Source: Klebsiella pneumoniae
GTDB taxonomy: Bacteria; Pseudomonadota; Gammaproteobacteria; Steroidobacterales; Steroidobacteraceae
Reading direction: 5' to 3'
Assembly (NCBI GenBank): GCA_945873095.1
Contig: CAMCBU010000023.1
Span: forward strand, 1 to 35,928
Length of the DNA: 35,928 bases
Both the position numbers and the translations under genes were made by a program. Positions 16,213 to 24,096 of the stretch are shown here, one piece after another. The notes under the pieces are model-generated. The model did no database searches. It was not told the origin of the DNA and saw only the letters and a program-made list of their open reading frames with translations. Numbering within the stretch: the first letter of the stretch is position 1; each line of letters starts with the position of its first letter.

Positions 16213-18344
16213 TTCACACTCACGGAAACGCCATTTAGTGCCGCGTTGCCACATAGCGCATCGAGTTGATGCTCGTCGGTAAGGTCGTTGGCGCTGACGC
16301 CCGGATGAGTGCTAGCGATGCCGAGACGGATCCCGTCGCGATCATGACCCCAGCCGTGCGGCAGACTCACGACGCCCGGCGCGATTTCGTCGCTCACTTC
16401 GAGCTCGACGTGGACCGATCCCGTGCGCGATGTCACCGTCACGAGACAGCCGCTTTCGAGTTGGCGCGCCGCGGCATCGGTCGGATGCATCAAGAGCGTG
16501 CAGCGATTCGGGCCTTTGATAAACCGGCGACTATTGTGCAGCCAGGAGTTGTTCGTGCGCAGATCGCGTCTGCCGATCAAGCGTAGCGTTGATGATGCCA
16601 CCTGCGTTTCGTGACAGTGGCTCTCGAGTCGCGACAGATCGTCTCTTAACACAGGCGGCACCAGTGCAATGGTCTTGTCGCGCGTAAAGAGACGATCCGG
16701 CAAGCAGGGCTGCAGAGGACCGAGATCGATGCCGTGCGGTGCTGCGGCAACTTTCGCCAGCGTGAGCCCGCCGCCGAGGGGATTCCAGCCAGCGCCGTAC
16801 GGTCCAAAACGCAAACCTAGTGCGATCGCCCGCCGAGGTGTCAGCCAGCGTGATCGCAGTCGCTCCAGCCACGGCCGCCGACGCGATCGATCAGCGGCTT
16901 CGAGGTGTCGAACTAGCTGATCAAAGATTTGCCAGTCGTGCATCGTATCGGCGGCAGGCTCTAGCAGCGCCGCTGAGTATTTGGTGGTGTTGCGAATGGC
17001 GAGCGTGTGGAAGATTAAGTCGTAATGATCTCGCTCGAGGCCGAAGGTGGGCGGCAGGATGTAGTGTGCGTGCCGTGTGGTCTCGTTGATGTAGATATCG
17101 ACCGAAACCATGAACTCGAGTTGTGCGAGCGCTCGATCCAGCTGACGACCGTTGGGCGTGGAGAGCACCGGATTGCCTGCGGCCGTCACGAGCGCTTTGA
17201 TTTGACCGTCACCTGGCGTGAGCATTTCCTCTGCAAGTGCCGCCACGGGAAACTCACCGCCGAATTCCGGCAAACCGCGCACTCGGGTGCGTCTGCGATC
17301 GTAGGATCCGCGCTGCCCCATGGCGCTCGACAAACCGAGTGCGTCGAAAGCCGGGCGAGTGAACATGGCGCCACCCGGGCGATCGAGATTGCCGGTGACG
17401 ATGTTCAGCACCTGTATCAACCACTGACACAGGGCGCCGAATACTTGCGTCGAAACGCCCATACGGCCGTAGCAGACGGCACTCTCTGCCTTGGCGAAGC
17501 GACGAGCGAGGTCTCGTATGCTCGCGGCGTCGATTTGCGTGTGAGCGGCGGCACGCTCCGGAGTGTAAGGCGCGACTGTGGCGCGCAACTCATCCAGCCC
17601 AGTCGTGAATGTCTCGAGGCGGTCGAGGTTCTCTAGTTGCTCTGCAAAAATGACCTGCAGCATCGCTAGGAGCAGCCAGACGTCGGTGCCTGGTTTGATG
17701 AACAGATGTTGATCCGCGATCTCGGCAGTCTCGCTGCGTCGAGGATCGATCACGACCAGCTGCCCATCTCGACATCGCAAATCTTTGAGGCGTTGGACGA
17801 TATTTGGGGCCGTCATCAAGCTGCCGTTGGAAACGACAGGGTTACCGCCGATCACCAGCAGGAATCGAGTGCGATCGATATCCGGAATCGGTAACAGGAG
17901 CTGATGCCCGAACAGCTGCAACGCAGCGAAATGATGCGGCAGCTGATCGACCGACGTTGCCGAATAGCGATGGATGCTGCGCAGCGAGCGAGCGAGTGCC
18001 GCGCCACCGAGCAACGCGCTGTAGCTGTGTACTTGCGGATTACCAAAGTAAGTTGCAACGACATTTTTGCCGTGCTCGCGTTGCAGTGCAGTCAGTCGGG
18101 TTACGATATCGCGGAGCGCCTCGCTCCAGCTAACGCGAACCCACCCATCGGCTGTGCGCTTGACCGGATGTCGCAGTCGATCGGGGTCTTCGTGGACATC
18201 TTTGAGCCCAAGTGCTTTGGGGCAAATATGCCCGCGACTGAAAGGATCTTGGTCGTCACCCTTGATCGAAACGATCCGCCCATCACGGGTTTCGACGACC
18301 ACGCCGCACATGGCCTCGCACAGATGGCAATTCCGATGATGCAT
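16209..18344 (-). CDS. Molybdopterin-dependent oxidoreductase (DMSO reductase superfamily)
   Basis: 711 residues. The N-terminal 4Fe-4S domain is complete: Cys6, Cys9, Cys13 and Cys41 (CHLCEAMCG; GHICPKALG). The molybdopterin domain follows, with YSATSVDQLPHHFAA and VIGGNPVVSNGSLM, then the C-terminal dinucleotide-binding domain (about 590-705; HPTDAAARQLESGCLVTVTS; LPHGWGHDRDGI). No Cys or Sec occupies the usual molybdenum-ligand region; Ser or Asp of the SATSVDQ motif is a candidate. There is no Tat signal, so it is cytoplasmic, and no electron-transfer or membrane subunit is adjacent. Substrate unknown. The ATG at 18344 is chosen because the Fe-S motif begins five residues later; the frame extends further into the divergent gene. 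Confidence 0.88.
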   Translation of the reverse strand: MHHRNCHLCEAMCGVVVETRDGRIVSIKGDDQDPFSRGHICPKALGLKDVHEDPDRLRHPVKRTADGWVRVSWSEALRDIVTRLTALQREHGKNVVATYFGNPQVHSYSALLGGAALARSLRSIHRYSATSVDQLPHHFAALQLFGHQLLLPIPDIDRTRFLLVIGGNPVVSNGSLMTAPNIVQRLKDLRCRDGQLVVIDPRRSETAEIADQHLFIKPGTDVWLLLAMLQVIFAEQLENLDRLETFTTGLDELRATVAPYTPERAAAHTQIDAASIRDLARRFAKAESAVCYGRMGVSTQVFGALCQWLIQVLNIVTGNLDRPGGAMFTRPAFDALGLSSAMGQRGSYDRRRTRVRGLPEFGGEFPVAALAEEMLTPGDGQIKALVTAAGNPVLSTPNGRQLDRALAQLEFMVSVDIYINETTRHAHYILPPTFGLERDHYDLIFHTLAIRNTTKYSAALLEPAADTMHDWQIFDQLVRHLEAADRSRRRPWLERLRSRWLTPRRAIALGLRFGPYGAGWNPLGGGLTLAKVAAAPHGIDLGPLQPCLPDRLFTRDKTIALVPPVLRDDLSRLESHCHETQVASSTLRLIGRRDLRTNNSWLHNSRRFIKGPNRCTLLMHPTDAAARQLESGCLVTVTSRTGSVHVELEVSDEIAPGVVSLPHGWGHDRDGIRLGIASTHPGVSANDLTDEHQLDALCGNAALNGVSVSVN

Positions 18345-18382
18345 GCGCGACAGTCTACGCCGGGATGGTTCAGAATGGCGCC

Positions 18383-19330
18383 ATGCTGCGATACGCCTGG
18401 GTTCTTTCGGTACCGTTGTTGTTGCTCGGCTGCGAGCGGCCCGTGCCGCCTCCACAGCTGCCGGATGCTGCGGGTTCGACGGCTTGCAACGGCGCTCTCG
18501 CCATCGGCAAGCAAGCGCGGATCGAGGGCGGGCGAGTCTCACGCGCCGGGGTGGCCTTCCGCGACGAGGAGAAGGTTGGCGGCGAGGGCGAGGTCGGCAC
18601 CTTCGAGATCGATGTCACTGAAGTGACCAACGCGCAATTCGCCAAGTTCGTGCGAGCGACCGGTTACGTGACCGTCGCGGAGCGACCGGGGCCGGATCAG
18701 CAACCACTCGGGGCTGCCGTGTTCGATCGAGCGACGGGTCAATGGCGCATCGACCCGCGCGTTAATTGGCGCTCGCCCATGGGCGCGGGGTCGAAACCCA
18801 GAGACGACGAGCCTGTCGTCGCTGTCGCGTATGAGGATGCGGAGGCTTATGCGAACTGGCTCGGTCGCCGATTGCCGACCGAGCTCGAGTGGGAGCGCGC
18901 TGCTCGAGGCGACTCGGCCGTGCCAGCTGATATGGAAGCGGAGCGCCGCGATGCCCAAGGTCGGTGGTTGGCCAATAGCTGGCAAGGCTCCTTCCCGGCG
19001 CTCGACACGGCGGAGGATGGCTACGGCGGTCTCGCGTCCGTTGCGTGCTTTGCGCCGAATGAGGCAGGCCTGCACGACATGGTTGGCAATGTCTGGGAGT
19101 GGACCTCGGACTGGTATTCCCCGGTTGTCGCGCCCGCGACTTTCGAGCAGTCGAGCGCTGCAGACCCCGAGCGCCTCGGTAAGCGGGTCATCAAGGGGGG
19201 GTCGCATTTGTGTTCGAGTGACTTTTGCGCCCGTTATCGCTCCGGCTCGAGACAGCCTGCCGATGTGGCGCTAGGCACTTCGCATCTCGGCTTCAGGACC
19301 GTCAAAGAAATTCGCGAGCAAGAATCGTGA
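18383..19330 (+). CDS. Exported lipoprotein of the formylglycine-generating enzyme (SUMF1) family
   Basis: 315 residues from ATG 18383 (an in-frame ATG at 18365 is possible; neither has a clear ribosome-binding site). MLRYAWVLSVPLLLLGC is a lipoprotein signal with Cys17 as lipid anchor. The FGE-sulfatase domain has DVTEVTNAQFAKFV, RRLPTELEWERAARG, GLHDMVGNVWEWTSDWYS and KGGSHLCSSDFCARYR. Cys277 and Cys282 have the same spacing and context as the two catalytic, copper-binding Cys of true FGE, which converts a sulfatase Cys to formylglycine. Many SUMF1-like proteins (EgtB, PvdO) lack this pair. No sulfatase lies in the window. The stop overlaps the next start (GTGA). Confidence 0.85.
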   Translation: MLRYAWVLSVPLLLLGCERPVPPPQLPDAAGSTACNGALAIGKQARIEGGRVSRAGVAFRDEEKVGGEGEVGTFEIDVTEVTNAQFAKFVRATGYVTVAERPGPDQQPLGAAVFDRATGQWRIDPRVNWRSPMGAGSKPRDDEPVVAVAYEDAEAYANWLGRRLPTELEWERAARGDSAVPADMEAERRDAQGRWLANSWQGSFPALDTAEDGYGGLASVACFAPNEAGLHDMVGNVWEWTSDWYSPVVAPATFEQSSAADPERLGKRVIKGGSHLCSSDFCARYRSGSRQPADVALGTSHLGFRTVKEIREQES

Positions 19331-20232
19331 GTACGACATCGCGTCGCTCGTTGGTGAAATTTCTCGGATCAGGGATCGCTCTGGGCGCGCTCGGCAGCGT
19401 TGCCTCGTTGGCCAACGTGCCCGCTGCCGTGGGTGAGCGAGGCTATGCCCGAGGACCTTACGGCTTGGTCCACTTCAACGATACTCGAACGGGGCTCGGT
19501 GTACCGATGGTGCTGCTGCATCAAGCGCCCATGTCGCATCGTCAGTTCAACGCCGTTTACGGTTTGCTGAGTGCACGTGGAGTTCGCGCCATTGGCATCG
19601 ATACGCCGGGTTTCGGCATGTCGGACCCGACTCCGTTCGTGCCACAGGTTGCCGATTGGGCGAGCTCGATCGTCGCGGTGCTCGATCATTTGAAGATTCC
19701 GCGCGCCGATATGGTTGGTCACCACACCGGCTCGTTGATCGCCACCGAAGTGTCGTTGCAATTTCCAAAGCGGGTACACAAGGTCGTTTTGAATGGGCCG
19801 TTTCCGATCAACGAGAGTGAACGCAAGTTGTTTCTCGATGATCTGCAGAAAAGCGAGATCGACTTCGAGTACCGAGCCGACGGCAGTCATTTGGCTGCGA
19901 GCTTCGTCAAGCGCAGTCAATTCTTCGGCCCGGGTGCCGACCCGCGGCATATCACCCGCATGCAGGTGGAAAAATTTCAGGGTTTTGGCCCGTTCTGGTA
20001 CGGGCATAACGCAGCCTACCGTTACGATCATGCGAGCAGCTTGTTGCGCATGACACATCCCACCTTGATTCTGACCAACACCGGGGATATGGCCTATCCG
20101 ATGGCGCAGCGGGCGCGCCAGTTGCGCCCCGATATGGCCTACGTGGAATTGTCGGGCGGCAACGTTGATATCGTCGATCAAGCGCCGGAGGCTTGGGTCG
20201 ACGCGATCGTCGCGTTTACGCGGCGAGACTGA
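19327..20232 (+). CDS. Tat-exported alpha/beta-hydrolase-fold protein with atypical active site
   Basis: 301 residues, GTG start overlapping the upstream stop (GTGA). The N-terminus carries a twin-arginine signal, SRRSLVKFLGSGIALGALG, so it is exported folded. The alpha/beta hydrolase fold is clear: VPMVLLHQAPMS, IGIDTPGFGMSDP, then MVGHHTGSL at the nucleophile elbow. The nucleophile position (third residue of GHSMG in normal members) is His133, and the late catalytic-His region reads SGGNVDIVDQAPEAW with no His. A recognisable subgroup of COG0596 shares the LHQxPxS and HTG motifs, so these are probably not sequencing errors. There is no Cys in the protein, so it cannot be an FGE target. Reaction unknown. 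Confidence 0.85.
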   Translation: MSTTSRRSLVKFLGSGIALGALGSVASLANVPAAVGERGYARGPYGLVHFNDTRTGLGVPMVLLHQAPMSHRQFNAVYGLLSARGVRAIGIDTPGFGMSDPTPFVPQVADWASSIVAVLDHLKIPRADMVGHHTGSLIATEVSLQFPKRVHKVVLNGPFPINESERKLFLDDLQKSEIDFEYRADGSHLAASFVKRSQFFGPGADPRHITRMQVEKFQGFGPFWYGHNAAYRYDHASSLLRMTHPTLILTNTGDMAYPMAQRARQLRPDMAYVELSGGNVDIVDQAPEAWVDAIVAFTRRD

Positions 20233-20932
20233 CGACGACTCGATTGTCGGGCCCGATATCCGAGATATCCAATTTCACGCCGAGCACCGCGGCATAGCCT
20301 TCGATGCGAGGCTTCAACCACTGGCGATGCACTTCGTCGTCGGTCAGGTCGAACTGCCCGATACTGCGCGAAATCGCGAGCACCTTGCTGAAGGGAAAGG
20401 TGAAGCTGCGCTTGCCAGGCTCGCTTTTGAGATCCAGACAAAGTTGATAGAGACAGGTCGTACGATCAAAGATGCCGGCGAGAGCGATCTCTTTTTCGCC
20501 GGTCTTGTCGATCATGCCCTTGAGGCGTTGCAACATGGGCTGCATGGTTTGGATATCGTGCGTCACGTAGTCCGCCATCACACCCGCATTCTTCGCAAAC
20601 TGAACCGAGTTCAGATGCATTTTGACCAATGCATCGTTCATATCGTGCTGATACGGCGTCGAATCTTTGAGCGTGCGAATTGCCATGGCAACGGCATCAC
20701 CCAAGAGCTTTTCGCGTCCTTCGAAACCGCTCGACGTGGCGAGCATAGCCGCCATACTTTGCGGCGCGCCACCGCCCGCCAGCATGGCTTTGACCCACGG
20801 CGGCGGGCCACCGCCCGAGCCCGGCATGCCGCCAGCGCCAGCTGCACCGCTCGCACCTGCGCTGGCCATCATTTTTTTCATCAGCCAACCGATGAGGCGG
20901 GCCTTGAGAGTTTTGCGAGCGGGTTGCGACAT
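20216..20932 (-). CDS. Protein of unknown function
   Basis: 238 residues from ATG 20932 (a GTG directly before it, at 20935, is possible). A basic N-terminus (RKTLKARLIGWLMKKMM) is followed by a Gly/Ala/Pro-rich low-complexity stretch (about 23-48), then a predicted helical domain with a His/Asp/Met-rich middle (STPYQHDMNDALVKMHLNSV) and a mixed C-terminal domain. There is no signal peptide. I do not recognise the family. Its start overlaps the stop of the ASCH-like gene by one base (TGATG), so the two are probably co-translated. Its 3' end overlaps the convergent Tat hydrolase by 17 bases. Confidence 0.75.
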   Translation of the reverse strand: MSQPARKTLKARLIGWLMKKMMASAGASGAAGAGGMPGSGGGPPPWVKAMLAGGGAPQSMAAMLATSSGFEGREKLLGDAVAMAIRTLKDSTPYQHDMNDALVKMHLNSVQFAKNAGVMADYVTHDIQTMQPMLQRLKGMIDKTGEKEIALAGIFDRTTCLYQLCLDLKSEPGKRSFTFPFSKVLAISRSIGQFDLTDDEVHRQWLKPRIEGYAAVLGVKLDISDIGPDNRVVVSLAA

Positions 20933-21453
20933 CACGGCATCTCCTTGGCGTGGCTCGAGTCGTAGAGCAGTTCGAATTCTTCTATCCAGAATGGCATATC
21001 GGTCGAAACCGCCAAACCAAACGGCGCCAGATGATTGTTCCAGTACTGCGTATGTAAGGGCACCCAGACGGCGGGATCTCGCACCGGCGAGCCATCAATT
21101 ACCGTATGTTCGGCGCGGACGGCTCCGAAAACGGCGCGATCGAGTCGCGTCACTCGCACCAACAATGTCGGCGTGCCATCCATATCGACCAAGACCAACA
21201 AGTTACCGACGGTCGGGGTCGGCGTACCGGTGCGCTCGACGATCCACGGCAGCGTGAAGGTGCCGCGTTTGTCGCCGGTTCGAATCAGCTGAAAAATCGC
21301 GTGCGTGCTGTCTTGGTCGAGGCCGATCCATCGCGGCTCCAGTTGCGCGCCGTCGAGCTGCAATAGGGGTGCGGCCGCTTTGGCCGCCACGCGGAAAGCC
21401 TCGAGCGCTGCGGCAGACGGTGCGATGGCCGGTGATGGAAGATAGTGCGACAT
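20932..21453 (-). CDS. ASCH-domain-like protein
   Basis: 173 residues. The segment from TGDKRGTFTLPW through PTVGNLLVLVDMDGTPTLLVRVTRLD to IDGSPVRDPAVWVPLHTQYW follows the ASCH-domain pattern of COG4405 (GxK...T, P..GD..., DxDGxP..., W...H..Y). ASCH domains are PUA-like folds proposed to bind RNA or modified nucleotides; some are nucleosidases. The substrate here is unknown. The ATG at 21453 is chosen because the frame beyond it runs into the promoter and 5' end of the divergent gene. It is the first gene of a two-gene unit with the unknown protein at 20216-20932. Confidence 0.6.
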   Translation of the reverse strand: MSHYLPSPAIAPSAAALEAFRVAAKAAAPLLQLDGAQLEPRWIGLDQDSTHAIFQLIRTGDKRGTFTLPWIVERTGTPTPTVGNLLVLVDMDGTPTLLVRVTRLDRAVFGAVRAEHTVIDGSPVRDPAVWVPLHTQYWNNHLAPFGLAVSTDMPFWIEEFELLYDSSHAKEMP

Positions 21454-21500
21454 CAATGTCACTGTAGCCGCTAAACGTATTGCGGCCAACGGGGGTTCGT

Positions 21501-22538
21501 ATGGTCTGTCCAAAGAGTAGAACGTGGCTCGTGCTTTTGGCCTGCGCGGTGCCCCCAGCACTGCCCTCCGCATGGGCCGCCCCACAATATCAACCCACGC
21601 GCCAGGAACTCGAGTCGGTCATGGCCGATTTGATTGCTTGGTTACCCGGGGCTTGGGATTCCTACCCACAGGTCCACTATCAGCGCCGCTACGTGACGCC
21701 GGTCGAGGGCGAGCATCCGCATTGGCACCACGTCTTTGCGCGTATCGATGCACCGCAGGTTGGTGAAGTCGTTTTCTACGGACAGATCAATCCCGGCGGC
21801 CGTGATCAGCCGCTGATGCATCGCAGTCAGATTCTTTACAAGGTTTGGATCGACGAGAAGCGCGGCGCCGTCGTCATCAACGGCCAAGGTCCCGCAGACC
21901 CGGATCGGTTCGTCAATTTGCACGAACGGCCGGCGTTGTGGGGCGAGGTACGGATGCGCGACGAGAAGAGTTTGCAGTGCGATTTCCTTTGGCGACGTAG
22001 TGGCGAGCAGATCGTCGGCATTCTGGATGGAAAGAGCGACGATCGTCGCCGCGGCGGACCGGGAACCTGCACTTACAGAGTCAAAGATACCGATGTCGAA
22101 TTCTTTGCAGATGCCGAATGGGTGCTAGGCCCAGAGATTCTTTGGGACTACGACATCAACACGATGGCGGGACATCAGTTTGTGGGTCGGGCGGATCGCA
22201 CGCATATCAAGCAGTATCGTACCCGCGGCTATCGCTGTCGGGTTGAGGATGCCAATGGTGTTCGTGACTGGCACGCCCACGATCGTGGCGCGACGTTGGC
22301 GGTCACCTCGGACACCAAACAAGCGCAGCGGGTCATGTTGTTGCGCGCACCCTTGCCGAATGGTGCCGGAGTCGGTATGCACGATGCATTACGCTTGGCA
22401 TTGCTGCCACTCGGTTCCGAGCAGCCCGTGCATGAAGTCGGTGCAGCGCCGATGGCACCGAGTGCCCAGTTGAATCACGCCGGAGTGCAGGTTCGCTGTG
22501 AGCTCACCAAAGATCTGCCAGCCATGCACTCCAAGTAG
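21501..22538 (+). CDS. Secreted CpeT/CpcT-like protein
   Basis: 345 residues from ATG 21501, which has a G-rich site (GGGGG, about 5 bases upstream); a TTG at 21480 is an alternative. Sec signal peptide (LVLLACAVPPALPSAWA). Residues about 40-230 show the layout of the CpeT/CpcT chromophore-lyase family: MADLIAWLPGAWDSYPQ, HPHWHHVFARIDAP, FYGQINPGG, HRSQILYKVWID, and a late AEWVLGPEILWDYDI. In cyanobacteria this family attaches bilins to phycobiliproteins; no phycobiliprotein is expected here, so the role is probably different. The C-terminal 100 residues (THIKQYRTRGYRCRVED...) look like an extra domain. Family assignment is by pattern only. Confidence 0.6.
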   Translation: MVCPKSRTWLVLLACAVPPALPSAWAAPQYQPTRQELESVMADLIAWLPGAWDSYPQVHYQRRYVTPVEGEHPHWHHVFARIDAPQVGEVVFYGQINPGGRDQPLMHRSQILYKVWIDEKRGAVVINGQGPADPDRFVNLHERPALWGEVRMRDEKSLQCDFLWRRSGEQIVGILDGKSDDRRRGGPGTCTYRVKDTDVEFFADAEWVLGPEILWDYDINTMAGHQFVGRADRTHIKQYRTRGYRCRVEDANGVRDWHAHDRGATLAVTSDTKQAQRVMLLRAPLPNGAGVGMHDALRLALLPLGSEQPVHEVGAAPMAPSAQLNHAGVQVRCELTKDLPAMHSK

Positions 22539-22539
22539 C

Positions 22540-23421
22540 TCAATCGAGCCGTCGCTGGATCCACGGTTGCAGCACGAGCGTCGCCAAGATTACGACGACG
22601 CCCACGTAAAACGAGAGCATCAACTCTCGATGCTCGCCAAACAGCAGTGCGGCAAGCACGATGGCATAGACGGGCTCGAGATTGAGCGTGAGTTGCGTGG
22701 TGAAGGCGCTGATGTGGTGCAGCGCCGAGAGCCACAGCAAGAATGGCAGTAGCGTACAGAACAACGCCAGCACCAGCAGCCAGCCGAGATCGCTCGCCGA
22801 GGGCAGGGCGGCGAAACTCGGTTCCTCGGCTGCGTAAAGTGCCACGATGAGCAGGAGCAGGGTGCCGGCGACCATTTCGATGAAGGTGATCGAGGCGGTG
22901 TCGGCATCGCTAACGAATTTTTTGCTGAGAACCGCAAACGTCGCGGTCAGCACCGCTGAAATCACCCCCACGAGCACGCCGAGTTGCATGTCGAGCGGTA
23001 CACCGCCAATGAGTAGCACGACGCCCGGGATGGCGAGAACACCGAGTGCGAGTTCACTGAGCTTGTGAGGTCGTCGAAAGACGAGCGGCTCGATGATGGC
23101 AGCACTCACCGAGCCAAGGGCGAGGCAGGCCACCGCAACGGAGGCGTTGGCGAGTTTGATCGCACCGTAAAAACTCAGCCAATGCAAGGCGATGATGCAG
23201 CCGAGCACGGCATAGGTACGTCGCAACGACGCCGGCATGGCTTTCAGACCGCGCCAGACGCGCGGCCAGAGCGCTAGGCAACCGATCACGATCAGCATGC
23301 GCCAGATGACGAGCGCCATGGCGGGCAGCGTGATGATCTTGCCGAGGATGGCGGTGAAGCCCCACAGCAGTACGCAGGCGTGCAATTGCCACAAGGCCCG
23401 TCGATGATCGGACGCGCTCAT
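22540..23421 (-). CDS. EamA/DMT-family membrane transporter
   Basis: 293 residues with about ten hydrophobic helices arranged as two EamA repeats (about 10-140 and 150-287). The start of repeat 1 (ACVLLWGFTAILGKII) and the ALHWLSFYGAIKLANASVAVACLAL and LNLEPVYAIVLAALLFGEH segments are typical of drug/metabolite exporters of the RhaT/YdcZ kind. Substrate cannot be inferred. It converges with the CpeT-like gene, with one base between stop codons, and no hairpin terminator separates them. Start at ATG 23421. Confidence 0.9.
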   Translation of the reverse strand: MSASDHRRALWQLHACVLLWGFTAILGKIITLPAMALVIWRMLIVIGCLALWPRVWRGLKAMPASLRRTYAVLGCIIALHWLSFYGAIKLANASVAVACLALGSVSAAIIEPLVFRRPHKLSELALGVLAIPGVVLLIGGVPLDMQLGVLVGVISAVLTATFAVLSKKFVSDADTASITFIEMVAGTLLLLIVALYAAEEPSFAALPSASDLGWLLVLALFCTLLPFLLWLSALHHISAFTTQLTLNLEPVYAIVLAALLFGEHRELMLSFYVGVVVILATLVLQPWIQRRLD

Positions 23422-23445
23422 ACGGAATGACTAAGGCCTGCCGGA

Positions 23446-24000
23446 TCAGCGCTCGGTGCCGGCCGGCTTACCTAAGATTTTGTTGAGCTCGATGAAGTTG
23501 CCGTCGGCATCCCACACGGCACTGAAGAGAACCGGGATCGTGCTGCCGCCCGCACCCGGATAGTCGATGCGTTTTGGCGCCTCGGCGACGGTGACGTGCG
23601 CGGTCGCGCGAATACGTTCGAAGCGGGTCTCGAGGTCTTGCAGGTTGAACACCAAAATCAAACCACCGGGTTGCGCCTTGCGAAAGACGGGCTCGGGTGT
23701 CGATTCGGTCAGGTTGAGTCGCTGCATCAAGCCGAGCACGCCGATGAAGTCGTCATTGGCGCGCAACAAGACCAGACGAGTCGTGCCACCGATGATCTGG
23801 TCGTAGATGACCTTGAGGCCGAGTGCGTCGCGGTAGAGCGGTAACGATCGGTCGATATCGCGTACGACGAGGGTGGTGCGGCGCAGATCGACGGCTATGC
23901 GCTCGCCCTCGGGCACGGGCGCGGCATACGCTTGGGGCGATGCGCAGCCTAGCCCCAGTAGCATCAGGGCGAACACGTTGTTTTTGAGAAAATTAGTCAT
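23446..24000 (-). CDS. Exported VOC (glyoxalase/dioxygenase-fold) protein
   Basis: 184 residues. The N-terminus MTNFLKNNVFALMLLGLGCASPQAYA is an export signal, cleaved either at AYA or at Cys as a loose lipobox. The body is one vicinal-oxygen-chelate domain: LRRTTLVVRDIDRSLPLYRDALGLKVIYD at the start and WDADGNFIELNK at the end. The first metal-ligand position, normally His, is Thr here, while the final Glu is kept, so metal binding and activity are uncertain. The ATG at 24000 is used because the upstream in-frame extension lies in the divergent nlpC-like gene. It follows the EamA gene's start by 24 bases on the same strand. Confidence 0.82.
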   Translation of the reverse strand: MTNFLKNNVFALMLLGLGCASPQAYAAPVPEGERIAVDLRRTTLVVRDIDRSLPLYRDALGLKVIYDQIIGGTTRLVLLRANDDFIGVLGLMQRLNLTESTPEPVFRKAQPGGLILVFNLQDLETRFERIRATAHVTVAEAPKRIDYPGAGGSTIPVLFSAVWDADGNFIELNKILGKPAGTER

Positions 24001-24028
24001 GGTGGCGGGTCTGTTCGGCGGCGGGGGC

Positions 24029-24056
24029 TTGATCCCTCGGGTGACGACGATACACT
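24029..24056 (+). promoter_or_regulatory. Possible promoter of the NlpC/P60 gene
   Basis: TTGATC (24029-24034) and TACACT (24051-24056) are separated by 16 bases and each match four of six sigma-70 consensus positions. A start near 24063 would leave a leader of about 34 bases before the TTG start codon. The element lies in the 96-base gap between divergent genes. Confidence 0.4.
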
Positions 24057-24096
24057 GCCCACCCCCGTTTCGAAACGACTCCCCGGAAACCTTCTC

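Noticed and set aside
19193-19202. Long G run in the FGE-like gene (and a similar one near 29093) as a phase-variation tract
   Set aside because: The runs are only about seven bases, sit inside conserved Gly-Gly codons, and the frames are intact.
19369-20181. 270-residue open frame antisense to the Tat hydrolase
   Set aside because: Opposite a gene with Tat signal and clear hydrolase motifs; no domain and no ribosome site.
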